A DNA stretch of 7,554 bases from DATMNI01 sp035570275 (GTDB lineage: Bacteria; Acidobacteriota; Terriglobia; Bryobacterales; Bryobacteraceae). Below the pieces are notes generated by a model that was not told the origin of the DNA, did not search any database, and worked only from the letters and a program-made list of their open reading frames with translations. The position numbers and the translations under genes were made by a program. The stretch spans positions 1 to 7,554 of the forward strand of contig DATMNI010000237.1 in the NCBI GenBank assembly GCA_035570275.1. The letters are read 5' to 3'. Shown one piece after another: positions 1-6,175 of this stretch (position 1 is its first letter; every line of letters begins with the position of its first letter).

Positions 1-982
1 CCACCTGTTCGTCGTCATGCCGCCACTGCCGCATCGGGCTGGTGGGGTCGGTATCCACCTTGGCCGCGTAGGAGATGTTGTAGCCCTTCCACGCATCCGG
101 CTGGTTTTTCTCGATCTGTTCTTCGATGTACGGCAGATTGCCTTTGCCGACGTACAGCAGGCCATGCGCCAGCATGCGGGTGGATCCGGAAACCTCGTTG
201 ACGAAGTTTCGCGCCGCCGCCGTCTGTGCCGCCGTCAGGATCTCGCCCTGCATGGCTTCCTGAATATTCCGCGGCGGGCGGCGTTCCGTCTCTCCGCTCA
301 CGCCCACCAGCGATGCCGTGACATTGCTCAAAATCCCGATGGTCACCTGGCTGTCCAGAAACACGTCTTTGATGAACTGCACAATCTGGAAACTGGCGTC
401 CGACACCGGCAGTCCGGCCAGCGCCGGGTTCCACGCGCCCCACACCTGGCCCTTTTCATCGGTAACGCCTCTCGGGTTGAATGGATTGGCCTTGAATGCG
501 GGCGCGGCCGATGGGCCTTGCGAGAGCGCGCGCAGCGGCGAGCCTACGCCCTTCCGGCTGCCGCGGACCATGTGAAGCTGGTCGTCGAACACGAACAGAT
601 CGCGCGGCGCGGCGGCCTGCGCATACGCCACCGGCTCGAACATCTCGATGGGATGAACGTCGAAGAAGCGCCCGAAAACTTCGTTCATAGCGATGAATGC
701 CGCCGCCATGCCGCCCGTGCTGGCCAGGAATCGCCGCCGGTCCATCCCCAGTTTCCGGCTCGCCGATTCCGCCAGTTCCTGGATCCGCGCTTCTACCTGT
801 TTTTGCTGCCCGGTCTGGGGAACGGGCATATACTCGCCGTTCGAAACCATCTGCGTAGGCACCGGAGAGCCCAACGCTTCGGCCTCATCCGCCCTGGCGC
901 ACTGGGCGATCTGGTCCTCATCCAGCCACCCGTGGTCGTCTTCCCAGATTCTTCCCTCTTCGTTCCACTTGTCGACAGACAT
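1..982 (-). CDS. Twin-arginine amidohydrolase family protein, C-terminus missing
   Basis: The first 327 residues are visible; the gene runs off the left edge. The ATG at 982 follows a strong GGAGG (988-992) with 5 bases between, which decides the start. Residues 1-79 are charged and hydrophilic. A twin-arginine motif DRRRFL follows at 81-86, then an Ala/Gly-rich hydrophobic stretch to about 99. From about 126 the sequence resembles amidohydrolase-2 type metal-dependent hydrolases, where the first beta strand ends in a metal-binding DxHxH-like motif; here it reads D134-Q-L-H137. Such enzymes cleave C-N, C-C or ester bonds using a divalent metal in a TIM barrel. The rest of the barrel, with the other metal ligands, lies outside the window, so activity cannot be judged. 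The Tat motif suggests folded export to the periplasm, but it is unusually far from the N-terminus. It follows the cupin gene after 65 bases on the same strand and is probably part of the same pathway. Family assignment is from remembered sequence similarity and the substrate is unknown. Confidence 0.75.
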   Translation of the reverse strand, partial: MSVDKWNEEGRIWEDDHGWLDEDQIAQCARADEAEALGSPVPTQMVSNGEYMPVPQTGQQKQVEARIQELAESASRKLGMDRRRFLASTGGMAAAFIAMNEVFGRFFDVHPIEMFEPVAYAQAAAPRDLFVFDDQLHMVRGSRKGVGSPLRALSQGPSAAPAFKANPFNPRGVTDEKGQVWGAWNPALAGLPVSDASFQIVQFIKDVFLDSQVTIGILSNVTASLVGVSGETERRPPRNIQEAMQGEILTAAQTAAARNFVNEVSGSTRMLAHGLLYVGKGNLPYIEEQIEKNQPDAWKGYNISYAAKVDTDPTSPMRQWRHDDEQV

Positions 983-987
983 ATATG

Positions 988-992
988 CCTCC
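988..992 (-). promoter_or_regulatory. Ribosome binding site of the amidohydrolase
   Basis: GGAGG on the minus strand lies 5 bases upstream of the ATG at 982. It is the best Shine-Dalgarno in this part of the window. It supports starting the protein about 80 residues before the twin-arginine motif rather than at the internal ATG (codon 80, position 745) directly in front of that motif. Confidence 0.75.
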
Positions 993-1006
993 TTGATTTA
1001 ATCAAG
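992..1006. promoter_or_regulatory. 15-bp perfect palindrome, candidate operator or RNA hairpin
   Basis: CTTGATT-T-AATCAAG has two perfect 7-base arms around one central base. It is AT-rich in otherwise GC-rich DNA and touches the ribosome binding site of the amidohydrolase. The symmetry suits a dimeric repressor. With a one-base loop it is a poor RNA hairpin, so an operator is the more natural reading. No regulator gene is in the window. Confidence 0.4.
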
Positions 1007-1045
1007 AAACCGCGGTACAGAGCCGTGACCGTTAGGGAGCGGTTT
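1007..1045 (-). terminator. Weak candidate terminator or attenuator after the cupin gene
   Basis: AAACCGC (1007-1013) and GCGGTTT (1039-1045) form 7-base inverted arms separated by 25 bases, just downstream of the cupin stop codon. On the minus strand the second arm ends in TTT and runs into an AT-rich stretch. The long loop and short T-run make it a poor intrinsic terminator. It may only reduce transcription into the amidohydrolase. Confidence 0.2.
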
Positions 1046-1047
1046 TC

Positions 1048-1542
1048 CTAAATCCACAACTGCTCATTGAGCTTCAAACCGCGCCCGCGGCAGTAGCTCA
1101 CGTAATGGTCGATAAACCAGAACACATCGAAAGTTTCCAGCACCTGGCCGTCATCGCCCAGAAACTCCAGGGCGCCGTTGAGCCAGAACAACGTCTTCAT
1201 GCCGTTGGCGTCGTCTGAAACCAGCGTGTGCACAGCGCCTGGGGGCTCGCCCACGTAGTCGCCGGGGCGTGCCACCCAATCGTGTTCGAGATATCGCCAA
1301 CTGCCCTCCAGCACGTAGCCAAACACCGGTCCGCGATGGCGGTGCCGGCCCAGCATTCCGCCCTGCCGGATCCACAAGATGTTGGTGAACGAGTTGTGTC
1401 TTACATCGAAAGCCAGGTGCCGGATGGAGATGCCCGGCTGCCATGGAACCCAGGGGGACGCGTCTTCGCCCGCCCCGACATAGACTGGGGGACGTCCGAA
1501 TTCCTGGATCATCCGTGCGCGGCTTTCGGATTCTAGTGACAT
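1048..1542 (-). CDS. Cupin, 2,4'-dihydroxyacetophenone dioxygenase family
   Basis: This 164-residue single-domain cupin resembles the 2,4'-dihydroxyacetophenone dioxygenase (DAD) family, a non-heme iron enzyme that cleaves a C-C bond to give 4-hydroxybenzoate and formate. The core runs from about residue 35 to 125: the segment GRHRHRGPVFGYVLEGSW (65-82) carries H67 and H69, and GDYVGEPPGAVHTL (94-107) carries H105. The 2- and 36-residue spacings of these three histidines agree with the iron ligands I recall for the Alcaligenes enzyme. No signal peptide is seen, so it is probably cytoplasmic. The start is the ATG at 1542 and not the TTG two codons earlier, because GAGGAG lies 6 bases upstream of that ATG. 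That site overlaps the cytochrome stop codon 10 bases away, which suggests translational coupling in one operon. Family is fairly sure. The real substrate is not, since many members of this family are uncharacterised. Confidence 0.82.
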   Translation of the reverse strand: MSLESESRARMIQEFGRPPVYVGAGEDASPWVPWQPGISIRHLAFDVRHNSFTNILWIRQGGMLGRHRHRGPVFGYVLEGSWRYLEHDWVARPGDYVGEPPGAVHTLVSDDANGMKTLFWLNGALEFLGDDGQVLETFDVFWFIDHYVSYCRGRGLKLNEQLWI

Positions 1543-1548
1543 GTGCAA

Positions 1549-1554
1549 CTCCTC
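1549..1554 (-). promoter_or_regulatory. Ribosome binding site of the cupin overlapping the cytochrome stop codon
   Basis: The minus strand reads TGAGGAG, six bases and then ATG. The TGA (1553-1555) ends the cytochrome gene and the GAGGAG (1549-1554) serves the cupin gene. A ribosome terminating on the cytochrome gene is therefore placed at the next start site, which is typical of coupled genes. Confidence 0.7.
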
Positions 1555-2362
1555 ATCTTGCCGCCGAGCGCAAGTAAATCAGAATCGATTCCAGATCGGC
1601 GTCGCTGTAAGCGCTCGTCGCCAATGCATGCCGCCAACTGCTGCCCTCCGCGGTCTTCACGCCGCCCGGATCGGACGTGCGGAGCACCGGCGGCGGCAAA
1701 GTCAGATCGTAGAAAATGACGGCGCGGACAGTCTTGCTCACCACCAGGGCCGGCATCGTTTCACCCCCAGCCGTCACGGTGGAGACTTGCGGCGTGTCCA
1801 TCGTGCGCAGAGTCTGGGCGTCGGCTGGAATCTTCGCTATGGGCGTTGCCACCGCGATCCCGATTCCGTTCACTTCATGACAGGTGGCGCATCGGCCGAA
1901 GCTCCGCACCGGGTCCTGGAACAATGCGCGGCCGCGGGCGGCCTCCGGGGGGAGTGGCGGCTCCGCGGGTGCGCCGGACGTTCCACGGCTCGTGCCGCCG
2001 CCTGGGCCGCCGCCCGGGCCGAAATTCAAATTAGGATTGGCGATGCCGTTCAAACTAGCCACATACGCCACCACGGCCATCAGATCCGGGCGCGCCAGCG
2101 TGCCTGCGAACCCCGGCATAGCTGTACCCGCCACACCGCGAGCCGTCACGGTATTGAGATACGTCTCGTCGAATCCGCGCGCCGCCAGCCGCGGTGCGCC
2201 GCCGCCCGTACCGCCCCGCAGCGCGTGGCAGTATCCGGTAGCGCAGGTCTTATTGAAGATGGTCTCGCCTTGTTTTATCGGATCCGGTTTTACCAACTCA
2301 GGCATGCTCTGCGCAAAGTTGCAGACCCCGCAGGACACAAACATCAGCAGGGCACGTGTCAT
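1553..2362 (-). CDS. Periplasmic diheme cytochrome c, partner of the PQQ dehydrogenase
   Basis: The 269-residue protein is a likely electron acceptor for the adjacent quinoprotein. The start chosen is ATG 2362, because it begins a signal peptide (MTRALLMFVSCGVCNFAQS) and has GAGGG 10 bases upstream. An in-frame GTG at 2383, overlapping the dehydrogenase stop, would add seven residues. Domain 1 (about 25-110) has a heme site C40-ATGY-C45-H46, a CX4CH spacing instead of CX2CH, with M82 in AMPGF as the probable sixth ligand. Residues 114-140 are a Gly/Pro-rich linker. Domain 2 (about 140-269) has a normal heme site C158-AT-C161-H162 and a possible distal methionine, M203. The C-terminus (SDADLESILIYLR) is the helix expected at the end of a cytochrome c domain. 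It lies 17 bases after the dehydrogenase stop and 10 before the cupin start. The cysteine in FVSC is a weak lipoprotein alternative. Confidence 0.85.
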   Translation of the reverse strand: MTRALLMFVSCGVCNFAQSMPELVKPDPIKQGETIFNKTCATGYCHALRGGTGGGAPRLAARGFDETYLNTVTARGVAGTAMPGFAGTLARPDLMAVVAYVASLNGIANPNLNFGPGGGPGGGTSRGTSGAPAEPPLPPEAARGRALFQDPVRSFGRCATCHEVNGIGIAVATPIAKIPADAQTLRTMDTPQVSTVTAGGETMPALVVSKTVRAVIFYDLTLPPPVLRTSDPGGVKTAEGSSWRHALATSAYSDADLESILIYLRSAAR

Positions 2363-3201
2363 TTGGGTGCCGCCCTCGGTCACCTGGCCGCCTCCGGCAG
2401 CGCAAACGCGACCAGCGTCGATCCGTTTCGCCACGTCTGCCCTTCCGGAAACAGCGCGGCCGTCATCGACCCCGTAATCGACGCCTGCCATCCCGTCGGC
2501 GTGGCGATATACTGCCGGCCATTCACGGCGTACGCCACGGCCGATCCGCGATGCCCCGCCCCGGTTGGAAAGCTCCAAAGCCTGACGCCCGAGCGCGCAT
2601 CCAGGGCAAAGAAATTCCCCTCCGGGTCGCCGGTCATGATCAGGTCACCCGCCGTGGCCAGCACCGAAGCCAGCAGAACATACTTATATGGATAGCTCCA
2701 GACCCGCTTGCCCGCGATCGGGTCCCACGCGTCCAGGTGGCTGTAAGTATCGCGCCCCGGCGGCAGCCTCAAACCCCAACTTCCGTTGGCGTAAAAACGG
2801 CCTTCTTGCGGCTCCTGCCGGTTGGCGGTAATATCCACGCAGATTTCCAGCGTCGGCGTGTAGATCAAGGCGGTTCGCGGCGAATACGCCATCTGGTTCC
2901 AGCTCTTGGCGCCCGCCGGGCTCGGGCAGAAGTTCATCGTCTTGCCTAATTGCGGCTCCTTCCGCCCCACCAGCTTCCCGTTCTCGGTGACGCCCGAAAT
3001 CCACGTCTGCACCTCGGGCACCGAAAAAACACGCAGAAACTCGCCTGTAACGCGGTCCAGCACAAACGTCAGCCCGCTCTTATTCATGTGCACCAGGAGC
3101 TTGCGCAACCGCCCCTTCACTTCGCGATCGATCAGGATGCACTCGTAGGCCGAATCGAAATCCCAGAGGTCGTTCGGCACCTCCTGGTAGTGCCAGCGCA
3201 G

Positions 3202-3206
3202 CTGGT
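3202..3206 (-). other. Frameshift position in the PQQ dehydrogenase
   Basis: On the minus strand the reading ...LDADT (frame ending ACC, 3206-3204) must continue as QLRWHYQEVP (frame starting CAG, 3204-3202), so base 3204 would be read twice. One extra C (ACC CAG) or four bases supplying the family's usual Gly (DTG-Q) restores the frame. No slippery heptamer is seen, so programmed slippage is unlikely. Confidence 0.8.
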
Positions 3207-3288
3207 GTCCGCATCCAACGCCACCACGCTCGCGGTATACAGGTTCACGCCATTTGTTCCGGATGTCGTCCGGCCTGCCTCGCCGACT

Positions 3289-3312
3289 GTCTCCCCGCCC
3301 GTCTCCCCGCCA
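3289..3312 (-). repeat. Two 12-bp tandem repeats inside the PQQ dehydrogenase
   Basis: The plus strand carries GTCTCCCCGCC(C/A) twice in direct tandem (3289-3300 and 3301-3312), differing only in the last base. In the protein this gives GGETGGET followed by a diverged GEA in the loop after the TGN motif. It looks like slippage expansion in a surface loop and keeps the frame. Confidence 0.7.
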
Positions 3313-4128
3313 ACGTAGCGATCTGCGGCATAGAAATCCCCCGCCGCGTTGCCCGTGCCCCAGAAGACCAGGTTCAACCCCGCGTCGTAGGAGCCCGTCA
3401 TCCAGGGTGCGCCTCCGCCGAATTTCCAACTGTCGCCCTTCCAGGTTTCATGGCCCTTCTCGCCCGGCCCGGGGATCACGTAGAACCGCCAGGCCACGCG
3501 GCCGGTCCGCATGGCGAGGGCCGTCAGGTACCCGCGGTGCGCGCCATCGCCGCCCGACCCGCCGACGATCACCTTGTCCTTCACCACCAGCGGCGCCGCG
3601 GTGATATTGCATCCGCACTGCTTGGAATCGTCGATGTTCACTCTCCAGACTTCGCGCCCGGTCTTTTGATCGATGGCAACCAGATAGTTGTCCGCCGTGC
3701 CCAGGAAGACTTTGCCATCGCCCACCGCCACGCCGCGGTTTTGCCGGAAGGCCGACTGGCTGCCCGGACGCGCGAAGCCTCGCGCCAGGGCGTACTTGTA
3801 ATGCCAGATGAGGCGCCCGTTGGCGGCGTCCAGCGCGAACACCTGTCCGTACGGCGTGGATATGTACATGACGCCATCGATGACGATGGGCGTGGCTTGC
3901 AGGTTGTCGCCGTAGTCGCCGGTCTGAAACATCCAGGCCGGCGCCAGACTCCGGACGTTGGTGGTATTGATTTGGTCCAGCGCGCTGTACCGCCACGCCA
4001 TCTGCGTACCGCCGTGGTGCGGCCAATCGGCGCGCGTGCCGCCACTGGGAACGCCGTCCTGCGCCAAGACGGCGCCAGCGGCCACCAAAATATACAGAAA
4101 CCGCATCCTGTACATCATACTCGAAATT

Positions 4129-4134
4129 CCCCCT
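4129..4134 (-). promoter_or_regulatory. Ribosome binding site of the PQQ dehydrogenase
   Basis: The minus strand reads AGGGGG, ten bases and then ATG at 4118. It lies inside the longer frame that begins at ATG 4145. That favours the start at 4118, which also puts the signal peptide at the very N-terminus. Confidence 0.5.
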
Positions 4135-4166
4135 ATTGGCCGCATACTGACATTTCAGAATGCTGC

Positions 4167-4195
4167 TTGACAGCTCTCCGCATCTCAACTAGCGT
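4167..4195 (+). promoter_or_regulatory. Candidate promoter of the esterase
   Basis: A perfect TTGACA (4167-4172) is followed after 17 bases by TAGCGT (4190-4195), which keeps the T, A and final T of a -10 box. Transcription would begin around 4202, practically at the ATG (4203), giving a nearly leaderless message. The -10 match is only half, so this is a sequence-based suggestion. Confidence 0.4.
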
Positions 4196-4199
4196 TGAG
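4184..4199. promoter_or_regulatory. Inverted repeat over the esterase -10 region and start site
   Basis: CTCAAC-TAGC-GTTGAG has perfect 6-base arms and a 4-base loop, 3 bases before the esterase ATG. It covers the candidate -10 box and most of the GAGGG in front of the ATG. It could be an operator between the two divergent genes, or an RNA hairpin hiding the ribosome binding site if transcription starts further upstream. Confidence 0.4.
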
Positions 4200-4202
4200 G
4201 GC

Positions 4203-6137
4203 ATGTCGACCGAGCCATTGGGACGGGGCACGCCAACCGTATGGAACTTCGGGCTGGCCTGCGCCCTGGTCTACGCGGCTGTCAATTCCACCAGCGCTTT
4301 CGGAGCCACGGCTATCGTCCTGGACCGAACGCACGAGAGCCAGGTCTTCCATGAGACACGCCACTACCGTATTTTCCTGCCGCCCGATTACGAGACCTCT
4401 GGCAAGCGATATCCCGTGGTGTACTTTTTCCACGGCTGGGGTGAGCGCTACAACCAGTGCAGCGCCGGCCACGATTACGATCAGGGTACGGACTACGGCG
4501 GCGACAACTTCGCGAGCTTCGTCGGGACACACGATTTGATCGTGGTGCGGTGGGACGGCTATAACCCGAGGACACCCGCCGAGAATTACGTCCGGCCATA
4601 TAACATCGGCCCGGTGGAGACGGACCGGCAGTTTCCGCTGTACTTTCCCGAGCTGGTTCGCTACATCGATGCCACGTACCGCACCATTCCGGATCGCGAG
4701 CACCGCGGCACCTCCGGCTTGTCCATGGGCGGGTTCATGTCGTCCTGGGTGGCGGGCAAATATCCCGACCTGGTTTCGAGCATGTCGAACTTCATGGGAT
4801 CTTCGGAGTTCGTGGTGGGGCCGCGCGGTTTTCCCGTGGAATACCGGCACGAGGAGATGCACAACAACTATGACGGCATGCGGGCTCGCATGATCATGGG
4901 GACGGATGACTTCATCCAGTTTTATCATCGCCGCATGAACTTGATCTGGAATTACACGCAGCCGCATCACGAGTCGGAAGTCTTTAAAGCCGATCACGGC
5001 ACGCCAGGGATTGCGAAGACCATGATGTTTCACATGCACGCGTTCGCCAACCCCCTGCCCCGGCCGGCCGTGTGGAACCATAGCGACGTCTACCCGGAGT
5101 TCTCGGCCTGGGGCTGGGAGGTTACGACGGATCGAAAGGAGCATGGCTTCACGGTTCTAGAAAACGTGTCGCCCGCCGGATTCCGCTCGTGCGTTCGCGA
5201 ATGGTTGCCATCGGGCCGGGTGCTGGCCGGCGTACCGGTTAGGATTACGACGCCTTCGTCCTACCGCTCGGGTCAGGAAGTGACGGTAAACCTGATTCGG
5301 CTTCGAGACAGCCAGGTGCGTCACCTGCGGGAAAAGGCCGATTCGAAAGGCCGGTTAACGGTCGGGCTGGATGGGGAGGAGTACGAAGTCGGCATCGGCT
5401 CCGGAACGAACCTGACTGGGCCGAACCTGACTGTGCCGAACCTGGCGCTGGCGGGATTCGCCATTGAGGGAGCAGCCTGGGCAACCGACACCGAGCCCGT
5501 CAATGTGCGGGTGCGGTTCGTGAACAAGGGCGGCCATGCCACGGTTGCGATGCGGCTGCGCTGGGAGACGCCGAACGCGGGTGTAAGGTTAGATACCGCG
5601 ACGGCTACGATACCGCCGCTGCCGCCGGGAAAGTCCGCAGCGGTTCCTTTGGCGTTCACGGTGCAGGACCCCACGCGCGAGATTGTTAAGCTATTCGCTG
5701 TGGGCGAGGGGGTGCGGTTGCCTTTGGAGATTCCGACTTTCCCACCCGCCAGGAAGACCGGCGATTTCCGGATCGCGGACGGGCTGTCGCTACCGGTCTA
5801 TCGGCAGGGCGAGACCGTGGAGCAGTCGACCTTGGGGACGGGCAACGGCGACGGACAGGCCAACGCCGGAGAGCGGATTGCGATTCTGCTGCCGGAAGGC
5901 AACGCGTATCGGGCCGCCGAGCTGTTTACGAATGACCCTTGCGTCGATCTCACCCGGCGGGCATCCGATAACTGGGGCGGCTATGACCACGTCGGCGCCT
6001 CTGCGAAGATTGGGCTGCCGCTGGTTCGGGCCAGTTGCCCTTCCGGCCATTTGGTTCGTGCCCTGGCGCGCGTGCAGTTGCCGGATAAGCCGAATCACAC
6101 GATACGCTATGCCGTAGTTGAGTTTGAGGTCAAGTAG
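4203..6137 (+). CDS. Secreted multidomain esterase (alpha/beta hydrolase)
   Basis: The protein is 644 residues. An N-terminal signal or anchor segment (about 14-36, NFGLACALVYAAVNSTSAFGA) indicates export. Residues 45-300 form an alpha/beta hydrolase of the putative-esterase (esterase D/feruloyl-esterase-like) family. They show the oxyanion strand VVYFFHGWG (72-80) and the nucleophile elbow SGLSMGG with Ser174. Plausible acid and base residues are D234/D235 in MGTDDF and H277 or H279 in FHMHAF. Residues 400-418 are a short repeat linker (NLTGPNLTVPNLAL). Residues 430-500 look like an Ig/CARDB-type beta sandwich (VNVRVRFVNKGG). Residues 545-644 are another beta-rich domain opening with GTGNGDGQANAGE, a possible calcium-binding loop. 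The frame is open for 251 codons before 4203, but that part is antisense to the dehydrogenase. The GAGGG before the ATG is only one base away, so initiation may be leaderless or weak. It is divergent from the dehydrogenase operon. The substrate is unknown; plant-polymer or phenolic esters are possible. Confidence 0.82.
   Translation: MSTEPLGRGTPTVWNFGLACALVYAAVNSTSAFGATAIVLDRTHESQVFHETRHYRIFLPPDYETSGKRYPVVYFFHGWGERYNQCSAGHDYDQGTDYGGDNFASFVGTHDLIVVRWDGYNPRTPAENYVRPYNIGPVETDRQFPLYFPELVRYIDATYRTIPDREHRGTSGLSMGGFMSSWVAGKYPDLVSSMSNFMGSSEFVVGPRGFPVEYRHEEMHNNYDGMRARMIMGTDDFIQFYHRRMNLIWNYTQPHHESEVFKADHGTPGIAKTMMFHMHAFANPLPRPAVWNHSDVYPEFSAWGWEVTTDRKEHGFTVLENVSPAGFRSCVREWLPSGRVLAGVPVRITTPSSYRSGQEVTVNLIRLRDSQVRHLREKADSKGRLTVGLDGEEYEVGIGSGTNLTGPNLTVPNLALAGFAIEGAAWATDTEPVNVRVRFVNKGGHATVAMRLRWETPNAGVRLDTATATIPPLPPGKSAAVPLAFTVQDPTREIVKLFAVGEGVRLPLEIPTFPPARKTGDFRIADGLSLPVYRQGETVEQSTLGTGNGDGQANAGERIAILLPEGNAYRAAELFTNDPCVDLTRRASDNWGGYDHVGASAKIGLPLVRASCPSGHLVRALARVQLPDKPNHTIRYAVVEFEVK
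5407..5451 (+). repeat. 15-bp tandem repeat encoding a five-residue linker repeat
   Basis: Units begin at 5407, 5422 and 5437. The first two are CGAACCTGACTG(G/T)GC and differ at one base; the third diverges after CGAACCTG. They encode TNLTG-PNLTV-PNLAL, which resembles short pentapeptide-repeat protein but is only three units long. It joins the hydrolase domain to the beta-sandwich domain. Confidence 0.75.
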
Positions 6138-6153
6138 CCGGAGGTGCGGGGAA

Positions 6154-6171
6154 CGACCGGAATCGCGGTCG
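6154..6171 (+). terminator. Short hairpin after the esterase, possible terminator
   Basis: CGACCG-GAATCG-CGGTCG is a perfect 6-bp stem with a 6-base loop, 17 bases after the esterase stop. No T-run follows, so it is not a classic intrinsic terminator. It could still stabilise the 3' end of the transcript. Confidence 0.3.
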
Positions 6172-6175
6172 CCCG

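Larger units (their letters stand above)
2380..4118 (-). pseudogene. PQQ-dependent alcohol dehydrogenase (quinoprotein), one frameshift
   Basis: Two consecutive frames together encode one quinoprotein of about 580 residues, the usual length. The family oxidises alcohols in the periplasm with pyrroloquinoline quinone and a metal. The first frame runs from ATG 4118 (GGGGG at 4129-4133) to T305 at 3204, with signal peptide MMYRMRFLYILVAAGAVLAQ. The second runs from 3204 to the TGA at 2380 (274 residues). Propeller repeats such as FALDAANGRLIW, LVAIDQKTGREVW and LDAWDPIAGKRVW are clear. Conserved sites include WGTGN257 and, in the second frame, PNDLWD15-F-D17, CPSPAGAKSW and YANGSWG. Three things are odd. 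The usual adjacent cysteines before NRG are Ser-Ala (122-123). The usual metal-ligand Glu is Asp191 in SGGDGAHRG. There is also an insert rich in GET (270-283). Read without correction, the first frame stops at 3132 and loses the second half of the propeller. It could be a recent pseudogene or a sequencing error; conservation on both sides favours a recent event or an error. Confidence 0.85.

Noticed and set aside
17..1051. Long plus-strand open frame of 344 codons
   Set aside because: It is antisense to the amidohydrolase, rich in His/Arg with no recognisable domain, and a typical shadow in GC-rich DNA.
2330..2332. Lipobox in the cytochrome signal peptide (FVSC)
   Set aside because: Position -3 is Phe rather than Leu, and a normal signal peptide cleavage after FAQS is equally likely, so lipidation is not claimed.
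2363..2578. Longer start for the cytochrome at 2578
   Set aside because: The extra 72 residues overlap the dehydrogenase 3' end out of frame and would bury the signal peptide that begins at 2362.
1541..2695. Long plus-strand open frame of 384 codons
   Set aside because: It is antisense to the cytochrome and the end of the dehydrogenase and has low-complexity Arg/Ala/His composition.
3202..3206. Programmed ribosomal frameshifting in the dehydrogenase
   Set aside because: There is no X-XXY-YYZ slippery heptamer or evident downstream stimulatory structure at the junction. A missing base explains it more simply.
3450..4202. Plus-strand open frame extending the esterase upstream by 251 codons
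   Set aside because: It lies antisense to the conserved first half of the PQQ dehydrogenase and the divergent spacer. The signal segment begins only after ATG 4203.
4119..4202. Promoter of the dehydrogenase operon on the minus strand
   Set aside because: Only partial boxes (such as CTGTCA with CAGTAT 18 bases later) are present, too weak to list as a feature.
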